64,000 bases of DNA from Lojkania enalia (Eukaryota; Ascomycota; Dothideomycetes; Pleosporales). The notes beneath the pieces were generated by a model, which had not been told where the DNA came from, did not search any database, and saw only the letters and a list, made by a program, of their open reading frames with translations. Shown here piece by piece: positions 1-12,341 of this stretch (position 1 is its first letter; each line of letters opens with the position of its first letter). The DNA lies in NCBI GenBank assembly GCA_010094045.1, contig ML986579.1, positions 375,015 through 439,014 of the forward strand. Direction: 5' to 3'. Made by a program: the position numbers and the translations under genes.

Positions 1-712
1 ACGTGGATGAATTTGCCCTATGTACGCGGTGTCTGAGGGCGCGGGCGCGTGGGGCCAAAAGGACAATCTTGAGCGATTTCCCTATGTTCTAGGCGGGTGG
101 GTGTTGGAGTTGCTTACCGGGAGCGAAAAAGCACTATGAAATGTGGGAAGCTGGAAGAACAACGGGAAAGCCTGAGTGATGTAGGCAATGTTTCCTTCCG
201 GGAGACTAGGACAGAAGCCACTAAGACTCCCGGTTCGTATGAGCACTATGCAGCATTCGGTGACGAGGCAAGAAAATGAACCGACGACTACCTAGAACTA
301 TATAGTTTTCACGCTATGTCATGCATTTTTAATTTGTTGCCGTTACTTGATCATAACATTTATCTAAATTCTCTACAATTTATGGATCGCTTCGTTTGTA
401 GCACGGAATGAAACCAACTTCACTTCGGAGATACATTGATTATCCAAGTGAACCAAACTAGCATAGAAGACATTTTATATTATTTGGAGTAGGGCAGATT
501 GAAGATTCAGTTATGCTAAGCGTAGTTCAATACATAGATTAGTGCGTTTCTACCTAGGTAAGGTGAATAGCATGACACGTGTTTTATCTTGGCATTTCTG
601 TCGGCGAGACTATTTGCCGATCTTGACACCTGTGAACATAGCTGTCAAGGAAGCTTCAACGCGCGGCCCCCAGGCACATTGATCTTTTAATTTTCCCTCA
701 CCACACCTCATT
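1..712. other. Intergenic, no gene supported
   Basis: Only short open frames occur here (the longest is about 60 codons) and none has recognisable motifs. The last part, up to the ATG at 713, should hold the promoter and 5' UTR of the STT3 gene. A CT-rich stretch lies just before that ATG. Confidence 0.5.
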
Positions 713-3204
713 ATGGCTGCCACAGAGGGTGAACAATTTCTCAAGCAGGTGAGCAGCCGTAATACTCGAGGCCTGCTTCGAGTAATTATCTTGGTCCTCA
801 TTGCGGGCGCTGCAGTGTCCAGCCGTCTGTTCTCTGTCATTCGGTTCGAAAGTATTATCCATGAATGTCAGTACCACCACAGTGACCAAAGCCGAGGCCA
901 ATTGACTAATTCCGCTCAACAGTTGATCCCTGGTTCAACTTCCGAGCAACAAAATACCTTGTGCAGAATGGCTTCTACAACTTTTGGGACTGGTTCGACG
1001 ATCGTACGTGCCACTACACCCCCCGTCCTCCATAACCACTCCTATAAAGCATTAAGGGCATAATATTGATGGAATTATTTGAACAGGAACATGGCATCCT
1101 CTCGGAAGAGTTACTGGTGGCACACTCTATCCCGGATTGATGGTAACCAGCGGTGTCATCTACCACATCCTCCGATTCCTCACCCTCCCCGTCGATATTC
1201 GAAACATTTGTGTCCTTCTTGCACCCGGCTTCTCTGGCCTTACCGCACTTGCTACATACCTTTTAACATCTGAGATGGTCACCTCCCCTTCGGCTGGTCT
1301 CCTCGCTGCTGCTTTTATGGGTATTACGCCGGGCTACATCTCTCGTTCGGTAGCTGGAAGTTATGATAACGAAGCGATTGCTATTTTCTTGCTTGTTTTC
1401 ACCTTCTTTCTCTGGATCAAGGCTGTCAAGAATGGATCAATGTTCTGGGGCGCGTTGACTGCTCTATTTTACGGATATATGGTGTCTGCTTGGGGTGGAT
1501 ACGTCTTCATCACGAACCTACTACCTTTGCACGCCTTTGTCTTGATCTGTATGGGCCGTTATAGTCCCCGCCTCTACGTCAGTTATACGTCCTGGTATGC
1601 GCTCGGAACCCTTGCGAGTATGCAGATTCCATTTGTCGGCTTCTTGCCAATTAGGAGTAGTGAGCACATGTCGGCACTAGGTAAGTGATACACACATAGC
1701 CGTGCATTGCAGCATTAACGACGATAGGCGTATTTGGTCTTCTCCAACTCGTTGCATTCGTCGAGCATGTTCGAGCCCAGCTTCCCAGCAAGCAATTCCA
1801 GACACTACTCCGCGCTTTGGTGCTAATAATCTTCGTCGTCGCTCTTGGTGGCCTTGTCCTTCTAACCGTTTCTGGAATCATTGCGCCTTGGACCGGTCGT
1901 TTCTATTCCCTCTGGGATACTGGCTACGCGAAGATTCATATCCCCATCATTGCCTCCGTTTCCGAGCACCAGCCTACCGCCTGGCCAGCCTTCTTTTTTG
2001 ACCTTAGCATGATGATCTGGCTCTTCCCTGCGGGCGTTTACATGTGTTTCCGCAGGTTGACCGATGAGCAAGTTTTCATTGTCATCTATTCCGTCCTTGC
2101 CAGTTATTTCGCAGGGGTCATGGTTCGTCTAATGCTTACCCTGACGCCTATCGTTTGCGTTGCTTCGGCAATGGCGTTCTCCCAAATTCTGGATACCTAC
2201 TTAGACGCAAGGTCTCCAAAGGCTGACGCCAAAGAGAATGGGACCTCTGACCCTGCCAAGGTAGCAGCCGCCGTAGTGTTGCCTGATGGTCTTCGATCAA
2301 CCCGACAACCATTGGTCGGTATTTATTCATATGCCTCCAAGTTGACTGTCATCGGGGCTTCAGCTGTGTACCTCATGCTCTTTGTTCTTCACTGCACTTG
2401 GGTCACCTCCAATGCTTACTCATCCCCCTCCGTTGTTCTTGCGTCGCGACTGCCTGATGGCAGTCAGCACATCATTGATGATTACCGAGAGGCATACTAT
2501 TGGCTCAGACAGAACACACCTGACAACGCCAAGATCATGTCCTGGTGGGACTACGGTTATCAGATTGGCGGTATGGCTGATCGGCCAACGCTGGTCGACA
2601 ATAACACATGGAACAACACGCACATTGCAACCGTCGGTAAGGCGATGAGCTCGCGAGAGGAGGTCAGCTATCCTATCATGCGCCAGCATGAGGTCGACTA
2701 TGTGCTAGTTGTCTTTGGAGGTCTCCTCGGCTATTCGGGTGACGACATCAACAAGTTCTTGTGGATGGTCCGTATTGCGGAAGGCATCTGGCCTGATGAG
2801 GTCAAGGAGCGCAACTTCTTCACTCCACGGGGCGAGTACCGTGTAGATGACGAGGCCACCCCGACGATGAAGAACAGCTTGATGTGAGTTTAGTCGAAAA
2901 TCGTCTTTACGCCGGTTGCTGACATGTCATTAGGTATAAGATGTCTTACTACAACTATAACTCGCTGTTCCCCGCGGGTCAGGCACAGGACCGCGTCCGT
3001 GGTTCACGGTTGCCTGCGCAAGGACCTGAACTCAGCACTATTGAGGAGGCCTTCACTAGCGAGAACTGGATCATCAGAATCTACAAGGTCAAGGAACCTG
3101 ACAACTTTGGCCGTGATCTCCAGAGCGCAACGGCATTCGACCAAGGCCGCAAGAAAAAGAGGGCCACGAAACGAAAGGGCGCAAGGGTTCTGCGAGTTGA
3201 GTAG
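713..3204 (+). CDS. STT3: Oligosaccharyltransferase catalytic subunit STT3
   Basis: Catalytic subunit of the ER oligosaccharyltransferase, which transfers the lipid-linked glycan to Asn in N-x-S/T sequons of nascent proteins. The model has five exons (713-866, 923-1003, 1087-1680, 1728-2883, 2934-3204), encoding 751 aa, close to the family's usual length. The N-terminal half is rich in membrane segments. Visible family signatures are an N-terminal FDPWFN stretch formed across intron 1, the [11 protein letters not shown] loop encoded near 1957-1983, and the hallmark catalytic WWDYGYQI motif near 2545-2568. The C-terminal [11 protein letters not shown] region lies in exon 5. Intron 1 has a clear TTGACTAAT branch region and all phases are consistent. 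The family is highly conserved and single copy in most fungi, so the assignment is firm. The very C-terminus is Lys/Arg-rich. Confidence 0.96.
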
Positions 3205-3722
3205 ATTGTTTCGCATTTGTATTTCGTGATTCCATGGTAGGGATCTTGAATGGGCACTGTAAAAACAAAATAGCAGCTAGGCTGGGGCGTTTGGGAATGA
3301 AAAACATATGTAACTCCCACTCATCGTCCTCGTGCTGCCAGCAAAGTCAATGGGTCTTGCGAGCCGGTCCGGTGGCTGTGAGTGTGAGCTTCTACGCAGA
3401 AGTCTGGTAAAGTTAGTAATTTCGATTGTGGGCGAGGTGCCCGGCTTTCAGACCGGGCTGTTTCCCTCCACACCGCATGTTTTCCTTGTTGTCACCGCAA
3501 TCAGTCTTGCTTGACCCTCTCCTTTCCACTACATTACCCCAACCTTTTTCTCTCAATTAGCCTCCACAAATACCACATCTCCTTTGATTGCAGTACTACC
3601 TATACAACAGCCGTCTGCTCGGCGTAGAGGCAGCCGATTTGAACGGCAGATTGCGCGCTGATCCATAGCTCATCGGCGGCCGGCCCTGTTCGCGGCTTCC
3701 CACCTATGTGCGAGCGCTGATC
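3205..3722. other. Intergenic region between STT3 and the RS-type protein
   Basis: Contains the STT3 3' UTR and the promoter/5' UTR of the next gene. CT-rich stretches near 3510-3560 look like a fungal core promoter. No coding signal was seen. Confidence 0.5.
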
Positions 3723-5879
3723 ATGGCAAGCGATGAACAGAGACGTGCGTACACGGAGTACATGATGGGGGTTACGCGAACCGGCCAGCGGTTCATCTAC
3801 CCGGTGTAGGTGCTGGTAGAGTGAATGTTGCAGAGCGTCAATTAACGGGACTTACAGAAGTGACTCCCTTGTGCTATGTGTTTTAGGAGCCTACCCGTTG
3901 TACGGCTTCTTCAGTGTTCCTGCCTGTCTAACCCTTCGTAGGTCCGAGCTGCTCCTCCCATTGCGCCTCCAGCGCCTACTCCTCCGGCTGCCACTCACTT
4001 CTCTCCTCCGACCCCGAACCCGTCCATGCCTTCACCGCCCAAAGCTCCGGAATATGGAGCGCTCCCACAACCCTATCCAAGTGCGTCACCACCAGCCCAG
4101 GCGAGTGCATATGTATATGGGTGGCAGTATTCTTCATATCCAGGACAGCAGCTGACACCGGCGGTTTCGTTGCATGCGCCCCCGGGAATGGCAACTCAAG
4201 CATCACAAGGTCAGTCAGCAAGTTCGCAGGCCCCGGCTACAGGTACTGCTGCTGCTCCCCCTGTAAGTAACGCCCCGTCTTCGTCCCAATTACATGCATA
4301 TGTAGTCATCGTGCTAACTGTACTGCCTTGCCAGGTCAACAGGCCACGATCAAGTTCGGAAGAAGTGGCCCAGACAAAGACAAGGGAGCAATATTATCAT
4401 TACGAATCTGAACACCGCCCAATCTCTCAAATTCCGGCTCCTCGGCCATCGGTCCACCCTCCACAAATTCCCGTTCTCCTCTGCCATACTTGCAGCGAGT
4501 GCGGCCGCATGAGATCATCTAACTTTCACCGGGACAACCCCGTTATTCCGGGTCAGCCATTACCCCCGGATGTCTGTCGGCGTTGCAGGAAGAGAAATAG
4601 ACATTATGAAGGTTCCATGCGCAAGGTAACACGAGTAAGAAAATGTACTGCGGAGGAGCCCTGTGATTGGCCAGCTAAGGGACCACCGCTTATTCGGATG
4701 GGACACATAGAGAGGGGCAAACACCGGACGCGATCCATCAGCAGCGATGACTACTTTATGAGACATCGATCGCGCGGTCGAAGTTCAATACGATACATTG
4801 AGAGGCCTGAGAGTCGCAACCATATGAGCTTGCACTTGCTACAGGAGAACAGGAGTCCTCCCGGCATGCTGAGAGGGAGCAGGTCGGTTGCACGCATACG
4901 CTCTGTAAGCTCTTCGCGGGAAGTTGTTCCCGCTCCTCGCTACGTACATCGGAGTGCCTCACAGTCCCCACCACCGTATAGGGGGCGTGAGTCTATTAGG
5001 TATATGGATAGACGGGTCTCCCGGTCCCCGCCGTATAGGCAGTACAGAGGTAGGAGCCCCTCTTTGATTCAGCGTGAGCCTCCTGATTCTCCTTCGGACG
5101 CGCACAAAAGAATTGCCTCTCACCCTGCGCCATATCGGGCCGTCGTTCCACCATCACCTACCCGAGGGATTCTAAGAGATCCCGAACTAGTCCATGAGAC
5201 CGCTCACAGGCGTAGAATAACTAAAAGTCAGGAGAGTACTATGGTGGAAGTAGGAGCGCCAAGGGTTCAATTCGCTCTTAATCATGTCAATCGGTCTATG
5301 GCACTTGGTAGAGTGACATCCGAACGCGCGGATTGGAGTGGTAGAACAAGGGAATTAGACATAGATGATGGGTCATCTAGGCGGGATGAATATGATTATT
5401 ATCATGGCCATCGCGGATTCCGCTACCACAAACGCTCTCCATCCCCTCCGGCTCGATGCCTCGAGCAATTCCATATCCGGGATATAACACCACCCCGCGG
5501 CCGTTCCCATCGGCGATCTAGCACTCCGCATCCTCATCTCCAACCGTCACCACCACCTTCGGCACAGGAATTATTAGGCCGAAGGGATTTCTCTTATGTC
5601 CCGGCGAATACTGACCAAGTTCGGTCTCACGTCCCTTCCGACCCCGGTCGAGTCCCTTCTACGCCTTTTAAGTATAATCCAAGAGACTGGGAGGAGGTAA
5701 CAGCTACTGATAGCGATGCTTCAGGGGAAATCGTGACTGTCCGCAAGTGGAGGGACTTAGATGAGTATGGGAAGCCGGTCACGTTCGTAGAGGAGAGGAG
5801 AACTGTGCATCAGCCGAATCATAAAAGAGAGAACTCGCCCAAGTCGCGACCCATTCCAGGAAGCTGGCGAGAGATCTGA
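3723..5879 (+). CDS. Uncharacterised Arg/Ser-rich protein with a Cys-rich zinc-knuckle-like motif
   Basis: Not recognised as a named family. The model is three exons: 3723-3803, 3942-4262 and 4335-5879, 648 aa. The second intron (72 bp, GTAAGT donor, GCTAAC branch, CCAG acceptor) is a multiple of three, so the frame stays open through it. The first intron (138 bp, GTGTAG donor) is less certain and may hide a small exon. The N-terminus is Pro/Ala/Tyr-rich and disordered. A central Cys cluster (CHTCSECGR, then CRRCRK about 26 residues later) could bind zinc. It is followed by a long Arg/Ser-rich region with RSP, SRSPPYR and GRSP motifs, as in RS-domain RNA-binding or splicing-associated proteins. 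The C-terminus is conserved-looking (KWRDLDEYGKPVTFVEERR). A nuclear, RNA-related role is inference only. Confidence 0.72.
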
Positions 5880-7356
5880 TGGATTAGATGGATAAGGTAA
5901 TAGTTGCAGTTTTCATCAATCCTGTCACGCATTTGATTGGTTGGGGACTCTAGGCCTTTAGTCTATGCATTCGCATACTAATATCTACATCTCCCATTTT
6001 TCTTTTATGGTTGTTTTGTAGTGTCTATTTTCCTATTATAGAATTTGGTGGAGCTTCTAAGAGAAATGAATGTCGGGTTATCGTGGTACCTCACTGGATG
6101 TCATGGTTTGACTTCGTCCAGATGGCTAGGCGGAGTCGAAACAGTGCTACAGGCAGTAGGGTTTGTGTGGTATGGGTAGCCGGAGCGGCAAAATTATGTT
6201 TAGGAATATGTAGAATCTTGTAATGCCGAAATAAAGTCTATCTTTGAAGGGTTGAGATGTGGCGGTAGTGTAAGAGCATCATGTCTACAACCTTGCGATA
6301 GGTATGCTAGGTTTAAAGAGTTCCGAGCGACTAACAAACGTGATGGGTGTGGTATATATCCTCGATCAGCAAGATAGGAAGTCCATTTCAGATACTAGTC
6401 CATGCCTGTACTGACGGTGTAGGCATACCTACTAGAAGGTACCTGCATTGCAACCCCACCATCTCTTCTACAACACATTTTGTCATGTGGATTTTAGCAA
6501 GTCTACCGAGCTATATCAGATATCGTCGTACGATATCACGCTGGATATCAGCTAATATACCCCTTTTCTATGTACATAAATATGGCCCGCTAGCCATCTT
6601 CAATCAATCAGTTCAGTTCCACATCTCCCTCCCTGAGACAAGATTCGCCTCTCACTACACATTTTATTCTTTTTTATTTCTCAACATAGATTAGAATTAA
6701 GTTATAACACTGGACTTCGCTTGATTATACCGCATACTCGTATCACGGCCAATAGGAAATTCATTTAAGGATAAGGCCTAGATGTAAGGACCAATCTTAT
6801 GTTAAAGTTTTACTTATATACTAGTCACGGATTAGTCGTTTCGAGGCAGGATACTGTAATAAGTACTAACACCGTTGATCTTCGGTATTTCTAAGCAGAC
6901 TTGATGAGGAGCTATAATGGCCTCTCGTATCCACAACCTTTCTTCACATCTCCATCACTACCAACAAGGCTTGCCGGCTTTGGGTACGGGTCGTGATTAG
7001 ACAGCCCGCTAACTCTTCTGCGATTCTGGCCCCCAACGCTTCCCTTCTATTACTTTTTTCCCCGCTCATCGACACCCTCGAGGCTGTGCGCCACCACATC
7101 CCACGCTAATTGGGAGATCCAATAACACTAAATTTCTGTTTTAAGGTAGCCTCATCCGGCGATTTAGATCACAAGGCTTGATAACTATAGCCCAGAATAG
7201 CCATGCTCGACAAGCTTGCGATGCATCTCAAATTGGCGCACTCGTATTTACAGGCCGACTTACGGATACTGAGCACCTGAAAACAACCGTCTCCCGTGGG
7301 CTCGCCAGCGTACCCGTCTTTCTCCACACTCTCACCCTCGATGCCAGGCATTCATC
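5880..7356. other. Intergenic, AT-rich, no gene supported
   Basis: The first 350 bases probably form the 3' UTR of the upstream gene. The rest is AT-rich with many stops in all frames. Open frames of up to 115 codons (for example 6347-6694) have no recognisable motifs and a composition unlike the neighbouring genes. Confidence 0.5.
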
Positions 7357-8940
7357 ATGCTTCGTGTGTGGCATCTTCTTGCCCTAAATATGGTTGTCAT
7401 TACTCAGCTCTTCGAGTTAGGCAACGCTACAAGTCTGCAAAATGAGACACTCCAAATCGACCTTTCGACATTCCGTTTCCAACCCGACCGACCGCCAGCG
7501 ATAAGGAAGAACCATGATCTTTTTAGTCCGCGCGGCTTAGTACAACTTTTCAAGCGCGCCTGCAACCTCCCCCAGCCTAATTACTATTGCAACGACGGAG
7601 ATATATGTTGTGTAGATCCGAACGATTCTACTTTTGGGTGGTGTTGTTATGGTGACACGCAGTGTGCTAGTGTTCGTGCCTGACATTGCTTCGCTAAATA
7701 TAATTGCTAACTCTGCCTCTGCCTTTAGACTTACATCTCAGGTAGTCAATGTATTTGGGATGTGTAAGTCGGGTGTCGAACTAAAGTAGTCTGTTCTCTG
7801 ACAAGACCTAGAGTCTGGTCCACAGAATATACGTCCACAACCTTTTACGAAACTGAAACTTCCACGTATTACTCGAATGTAGCTGAGACAACCGAATGGA
7901 GCACCTCAGTTTCTACGAGTATCATTGTTGTAACGAAATCTGACGTGGATACTTCAACCGTATTTGAGACGGTGGTTGTTACTGCTACTGAAGCTTTGAG
8001 ATTGCGTAGAGACGCCCCATCGCTTGCGCAGCGCACTTCTAACGCAATGAGGCCACCTCATCCTAAAGCTACTCTCAGAGAGTTACTCGGCTTCGAAGAA
8101 AAGCAGCTACAGCATCTCATTCCGCCTCAGGTCACCCCGACGCCTACATGGCACCCTCGACGCTTGTTCAAACGACAAACTGAAGGGCACACGTATTACT
8201 GGACGACAACTTCTACAATATATGACACAGAAACTGACACCGATTGGACAACTAGCTACTCATATTATACGGAGACCTCGTATACGACGTCCACATATAC
8301 AAGCACCTCCATTTATGCACTGTCTGCCGAAACAACAGTTACATCGACGACGACATCAACGTGGACTTCAACGCCAGGTCAGACGGCACCGCCTCCCTCA
8401 ACAACTACAGACCCTCCTAACGCCCAAGACGCTCAAAACAACCAGCAGCAGCCGCAAGACTCAAGTAATGGCTCTGGGCTCAGCAAAGGTGCTCAGGCCG
8501 GCATAGGCGCCGGAACTGCGGGCGGTTCCCTCATCATTTGCATCATTTTAGCCTTTTTCCTTCGCAGCCGCCGCAAGAAGAGGAAGGCGGAAGTCGCTCA
8601 GATGATCAACGACGCCGTCACCGCAGCGACAACTGCTGCCCGTTCTCCACCACTAATGTCCGAGAACCAACTACCGAAAGCTGGATACGTCGCCGCTGGC
8701 CCTATTCCGAGCCCGCCCCCCCAGTCATCGCCACACTCGGTGGGACACTACAGCGACATGACGCTCGGACACAACAATCCCATGGGCATGCCACCACAGG
8801 GATACGAGATGTCGGCTACGCCCATGCCCATGCCTGCACCACAGCCGGTGCTGTATCAGTATCCGAGGCCGGCGAGCCCTGGGGGTGCGCATGAGCTGTA
8901 TCATGACCTTCCCGAAATGCAAACGGGTCGAAGGTATTAG
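7357..8940 (+). CDS. Secreted-entry, single-pass membrane protein with Cys-rich N-domain and Ser/Thr-rich stalk
   Basis: No named family recognised. Three exons (7357-7671, 7729-7763, 7812-8940) give 492 aa with all phases consistent. The N-terminus is a likely signal peptide (MLRVWHLLALNMVVI). A short Cys-rich domain follows (residues about 70-120: CNLPQPNYYCNDGDICC, then WCCYGDTQC). Next come a Thr/Ser/Tyr-rich region with repeated TSTYT/TETSTYYS-like motifs, expected to be heavily O-glycosylated, and a single membrane helix of the form GAGTAGGSLIICIILAFFL followed by the basic stop-transfer RSRRKKRK. The cytosolic tail is Pro/Met/Gly-rich. This layout matches fungal cell-surface sensor-like or wall-associated glycoproteins. 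The exact role is unknown. The 35-nt middle exon is small but its phases fit on both sides. Confidence 0.8.
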
Positions 8941-10102
8941 GGCGATTCGCTTGTAGATTTGGAAGTGGGGTTCGGGAGAGGGGGACTCTGATCTAGGGAG
9001 ACTTGTTGACAAATGTTTCGAGGTGCTAGTATTGAATTAGTGGTAGTATTCATGTTATTGTACCTTTTGTAATTACTGATGGAATTTGTGTCTAATGGGT
9101 AATGGGCGTTTTGGTGGATGAATCTCCTGGACCAGGGCCAACGCTAGACGAATGGATTCAGTATTATTTGTACATAGAATTAAATTTAAGTAGATAGGAA
9201 AAGGATGAACCGTCTGGTTTACACATGGCGTCTCTATTCACCTTCACAAGCCTCGATATGAAGCGATGCAGAAGGAAAGCCCCTGAATATCACTTCTAGA
9301 TCGCGGCGGCGTTAACAGGAGTTATAGTACGCACGATGGTTAAAGCCGTTTTGCGGTTCTAAGAACTCATTACCCAGTCTTTACCGAAATATACAATAAA
9401 CGCATGTATAACTCTCGAATCGCCTGAGCTCAGGCTCAAAGATTTACTTCTGCGATGACTGTTCGGATGCACGGTCGCAAACCTCAGGGCTTTTCCGATG
9501 ATATAAACTTATAATTGACATGGTTTGGCGGCTGGGAAATGCATTTTGTTGGGAAGAGGAGCTAAGAATACGATTTATGTCACATTCGCATTGCGCAGTT
9601 TCGTGCTCGGAATATTACGCAAAGATAGGTGGCGTGAGTGGCTCACCGATGTCTATAGCTCTTACTAGTCTTACAAGGAGAGTTGGCGGGGAATTAAGGA
9701 TTGGAATGGCGGAGAAAGTAGGAGTGGGATGCGGTCGGAGGTTGGGCATAGGGTGTGGTAAGCATATGTGTCGCTGCCTAGAATGGAATAGAGACTAATT
9801 GATGCTACCGTATCTGGGGAGAGGATAATGAGGAGGCATTAACTAGCATATGACTAATAGGCCATTGTGAGAACACAAATCAAGTCGATGGTGAACATGC
9901 CGTCTGTGAATGTGAGTTACTTCACACCACTCAGGATCGCTTGCTTTAAAGATCTATTAAAGTGGCCTTATTCCCTACTGGTTACCTAGATCCCTACCGA
10001 CACCAACTAGGGCCTCACCACAGATCAGCTAGACTCCGAGTCTTATATTACGTTTCTGACGCGCCAAATTAACATATTCGTGGAGCCGCCCTCGATTGAA
10101 CA
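8941..10102. other. Intergenic, AT-rich, no gene supported
   Basis: The region begins with the 3' UTR of the membrane protein. An open frame at 9520-9798 (92 codons) has no recognisable features. Nothing else was seen. Confidence 0.45.
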
Positions 10103-11382
10103 ATGCGTGTCAAATCCACTCGGCCTCAAAGATCACCTCACCTACCCAATGAGCTGGTTGAAATGATTATCGTAGAGATCCATTCCGCGACACCAGCCGG
10201 TAAATATAAAGCCATCGCAACTATCCTAGCTTTCCCAGGTTTCGATCTGTTCCACCAAGTTGTTGAACCCTTTTTATATCGCCACATTTATGGAGGACCA
10301 AAGGGAGGCAATGTAAAGCTTTTCCGAACACTCTTGTTAGTCCCATTGCTCGAACAATATACTAAAATACTTGAAGCCAAACGCCAACCCCTAACTGACC
10401 GGAAACTTGTACGCGTTGGATCCGGTGAAATTCTCTCTAAACTCGAAGCATCGAAAACAAAGCAGGACTATGCTTGGTATGAAGTACGCTTCTATGAGAT
10501 CGCCTTTCATCTCCCCGACCTCGGATATCTGGACGTCTCCGAAGCCAGACAGCAATCTAAGGATAGACCCTGGCTCGACCTTATGCGCAACATGGTCGGC
10601 AACGGGCCTATCGTGTTCGCAAATGTAAAACGCCTGGATATAGGCATCAATGGCATGCTTGTCGCCAAACCCTATCCCGTCTTTGGGCTTCTGTCATTGA
10701 AAACCTCAATTTCTTCGGCGGTGACCTCGACTATCTATCTTCGAACTTGGAGTTCGGGCTATTCCACCCTGCTCTTGTTCTTATCGAGCGATCTGTAAAG
10801 GGACGGGCTGGTCTCGTGTCCAACGTCAAGCGTCTCTCCTACAAGGGAGCCAAGCCACCAGTCGACGAAAATAGCTTGAAATTCATCGCAAATGCATGCT
10901 GACCCCTTGGGTCTCTGACTCTCGTAGGTACGAAGGAGCAAGGGCTTGGGGCGAACGCATTTCGTACTGTAATCAGTCACTTTCGGAAGCCGATTACTGG
11001 TCCTACGTTCCGGCGCTTCGAGATGTGGGACGAAAAGGCCACGGACCGGGACAAGTGGGGAGCTTTCAGGTATAAACGGAGCATTCAAGAGATCATGGCC
11101 AACTGGGAGATGGAGGAGACGATGGTGGATATGAATATCATTTGCTCTCTGTGGCAATCTTCGCAATCCTTCGTACTCTTACCGGCCAGCCTATGAGGTC
11201 TGCATCTACGGTCAACGACCGTTGCGACGGAGGACTGGATCTCGCCATTCTGCAAGGGCATGGAGGACCTAGGCTCCACCATGTTAAACGGCCGATATCC
11301 ATTGCTGAAATACGTCACTGCAGAGCCATCACTACATGATCGTCTCAACACTCAGATGTTAGTGGATTTGAGGGAGATATAG
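10103..11382 (+). pseudogene. Frameshifted F-box-like gene
   Basis: An ATG at 10103 opens a 231-codon frame. It begins with an F-box-like stretch (LPNELVEMIIVEIHSAT, then ILAFPGFDLFHQVVEPFLYRHIY), typical of fungal F-box proteins that recruit substrates to SCF ubiquitin ligases. Near 10690 the coding sense moves to another frame (reading ASVIENLNFFGGDLDYLSSN) without a convincing intron, ending in TGA near 10901. Coding sense resumes after a possible acceptor at about 10927 (TKEQGLGANAFRTVISHFRK...), then shifts again near 11190 and reads ATEDWISPFCKGMEDLG... to a TAG at 11380-11382. At least two frame changes mean either a decayed gene or an assembly with indels. The flanking DNA is AT-rich and gene-poor, which favours decay. 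Confidence 0.6.
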
Positions 11383-12341
11383 GAAGGCATGGATGTCGAA
11401 CTACAGTTCCGGTAGGTCCTTTATTTCTCAACCTGAAGCAGGAATTCTAAATTGGCCATAGCAAAAAAGAAGGGCTATCGTTCCATGCTCTCTCCCTTCG
11501 GTCGAGTGTTCACAGACAATTTTATCTTGTAGTGTCTTTGCGATCAATTAGATGTTAATCGCTCTCTTATTTCCCCATGAATAGCCATCGAAGGAGCCAA
11601 TCCCTACGCATGTAATCAATGTCACGCATGATCGGATCTATTGTGAGGGATATTCTAGGCTCATCCTTCAAAAGACTTTAAGACGGTGTAAATATGGCGC
11701 AGTTTGACATTCATAATTGCGATCCTAGCGGCAAATTCAACATAATTTTGGTTGGCTAGTCAATAACAGTCGAAAATGGCCCACTGGCTATAGCTAACTA
11801 GTTGCTACCTCGCTAATTAAATACAAGCTTAGCTAGTCATTGACTATCCACGATAACCGAAGTGTTTTGAGACATGGATAGTAGAAGCGTAGAAGGCTTA
11901 GAGTATTTTAAACATCTATGATGTGTCTATCACCTACGTTTATACATCGTAACCAAGGATCCAGCCCCTGACAGGGGAGCTCACCCACTTATATATAGCC
12001 CTCTAGATAGGCCCTCTATTGACTCCTTGTACTGCTCCGAATCATCCGTTTTTCGCGGTTACATACGTTGGATCCTATGCCCGAAATCGTAGCTGATGTG
12101 AAAAAAAAAAAAAAAAAAAAAAAAAAGAATTTGAAACTACATTTTGCTAAGAAATGCGCTCAAACGTTGCCCGCTGGATAATTAATGTACATATGTAGGC
12201 CGTGTCCAAGTGGGGCTTTGGATATACCAAACAGATGCGATAATGTCTCCTCCGGGTGTTGGGTATTTGGACCGAGAAAATGAGAAAGTAGTCGCAAGTG
12301 AAACCATATAATCCCCCTATCATGATCTATAGATAGAAGCT
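11383..12341. other. AT-rich gene-poor stretch with a poly(A) run
   Basis: Dense in stops on both strands. A run of 26 A occupies 12101-12126. Part of the right end is the 3' UTR of the convergent ankyrin gene, whose stop codon is at 12342-12344. No coding signal, terminal repeat or target-site duplication could be identified. Confidence 0.5.
12101..12126. repeat. Poly(A) homopolymer, 26 nt
   Basis: An uninterrupted A run within AT-rich DNA downstream of the ankyrin gene. It could be a simple repeat or the tail of an old retroposed sequence. No element body is recognisable next to it. Confidence 0.8.

Noticed and set aside
12101..12126. Poly(A) as the tail of a retroposon
   Set aside because: No element body, coding remnant or target-site duplication is visible. 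Reported only as a homopolymer.
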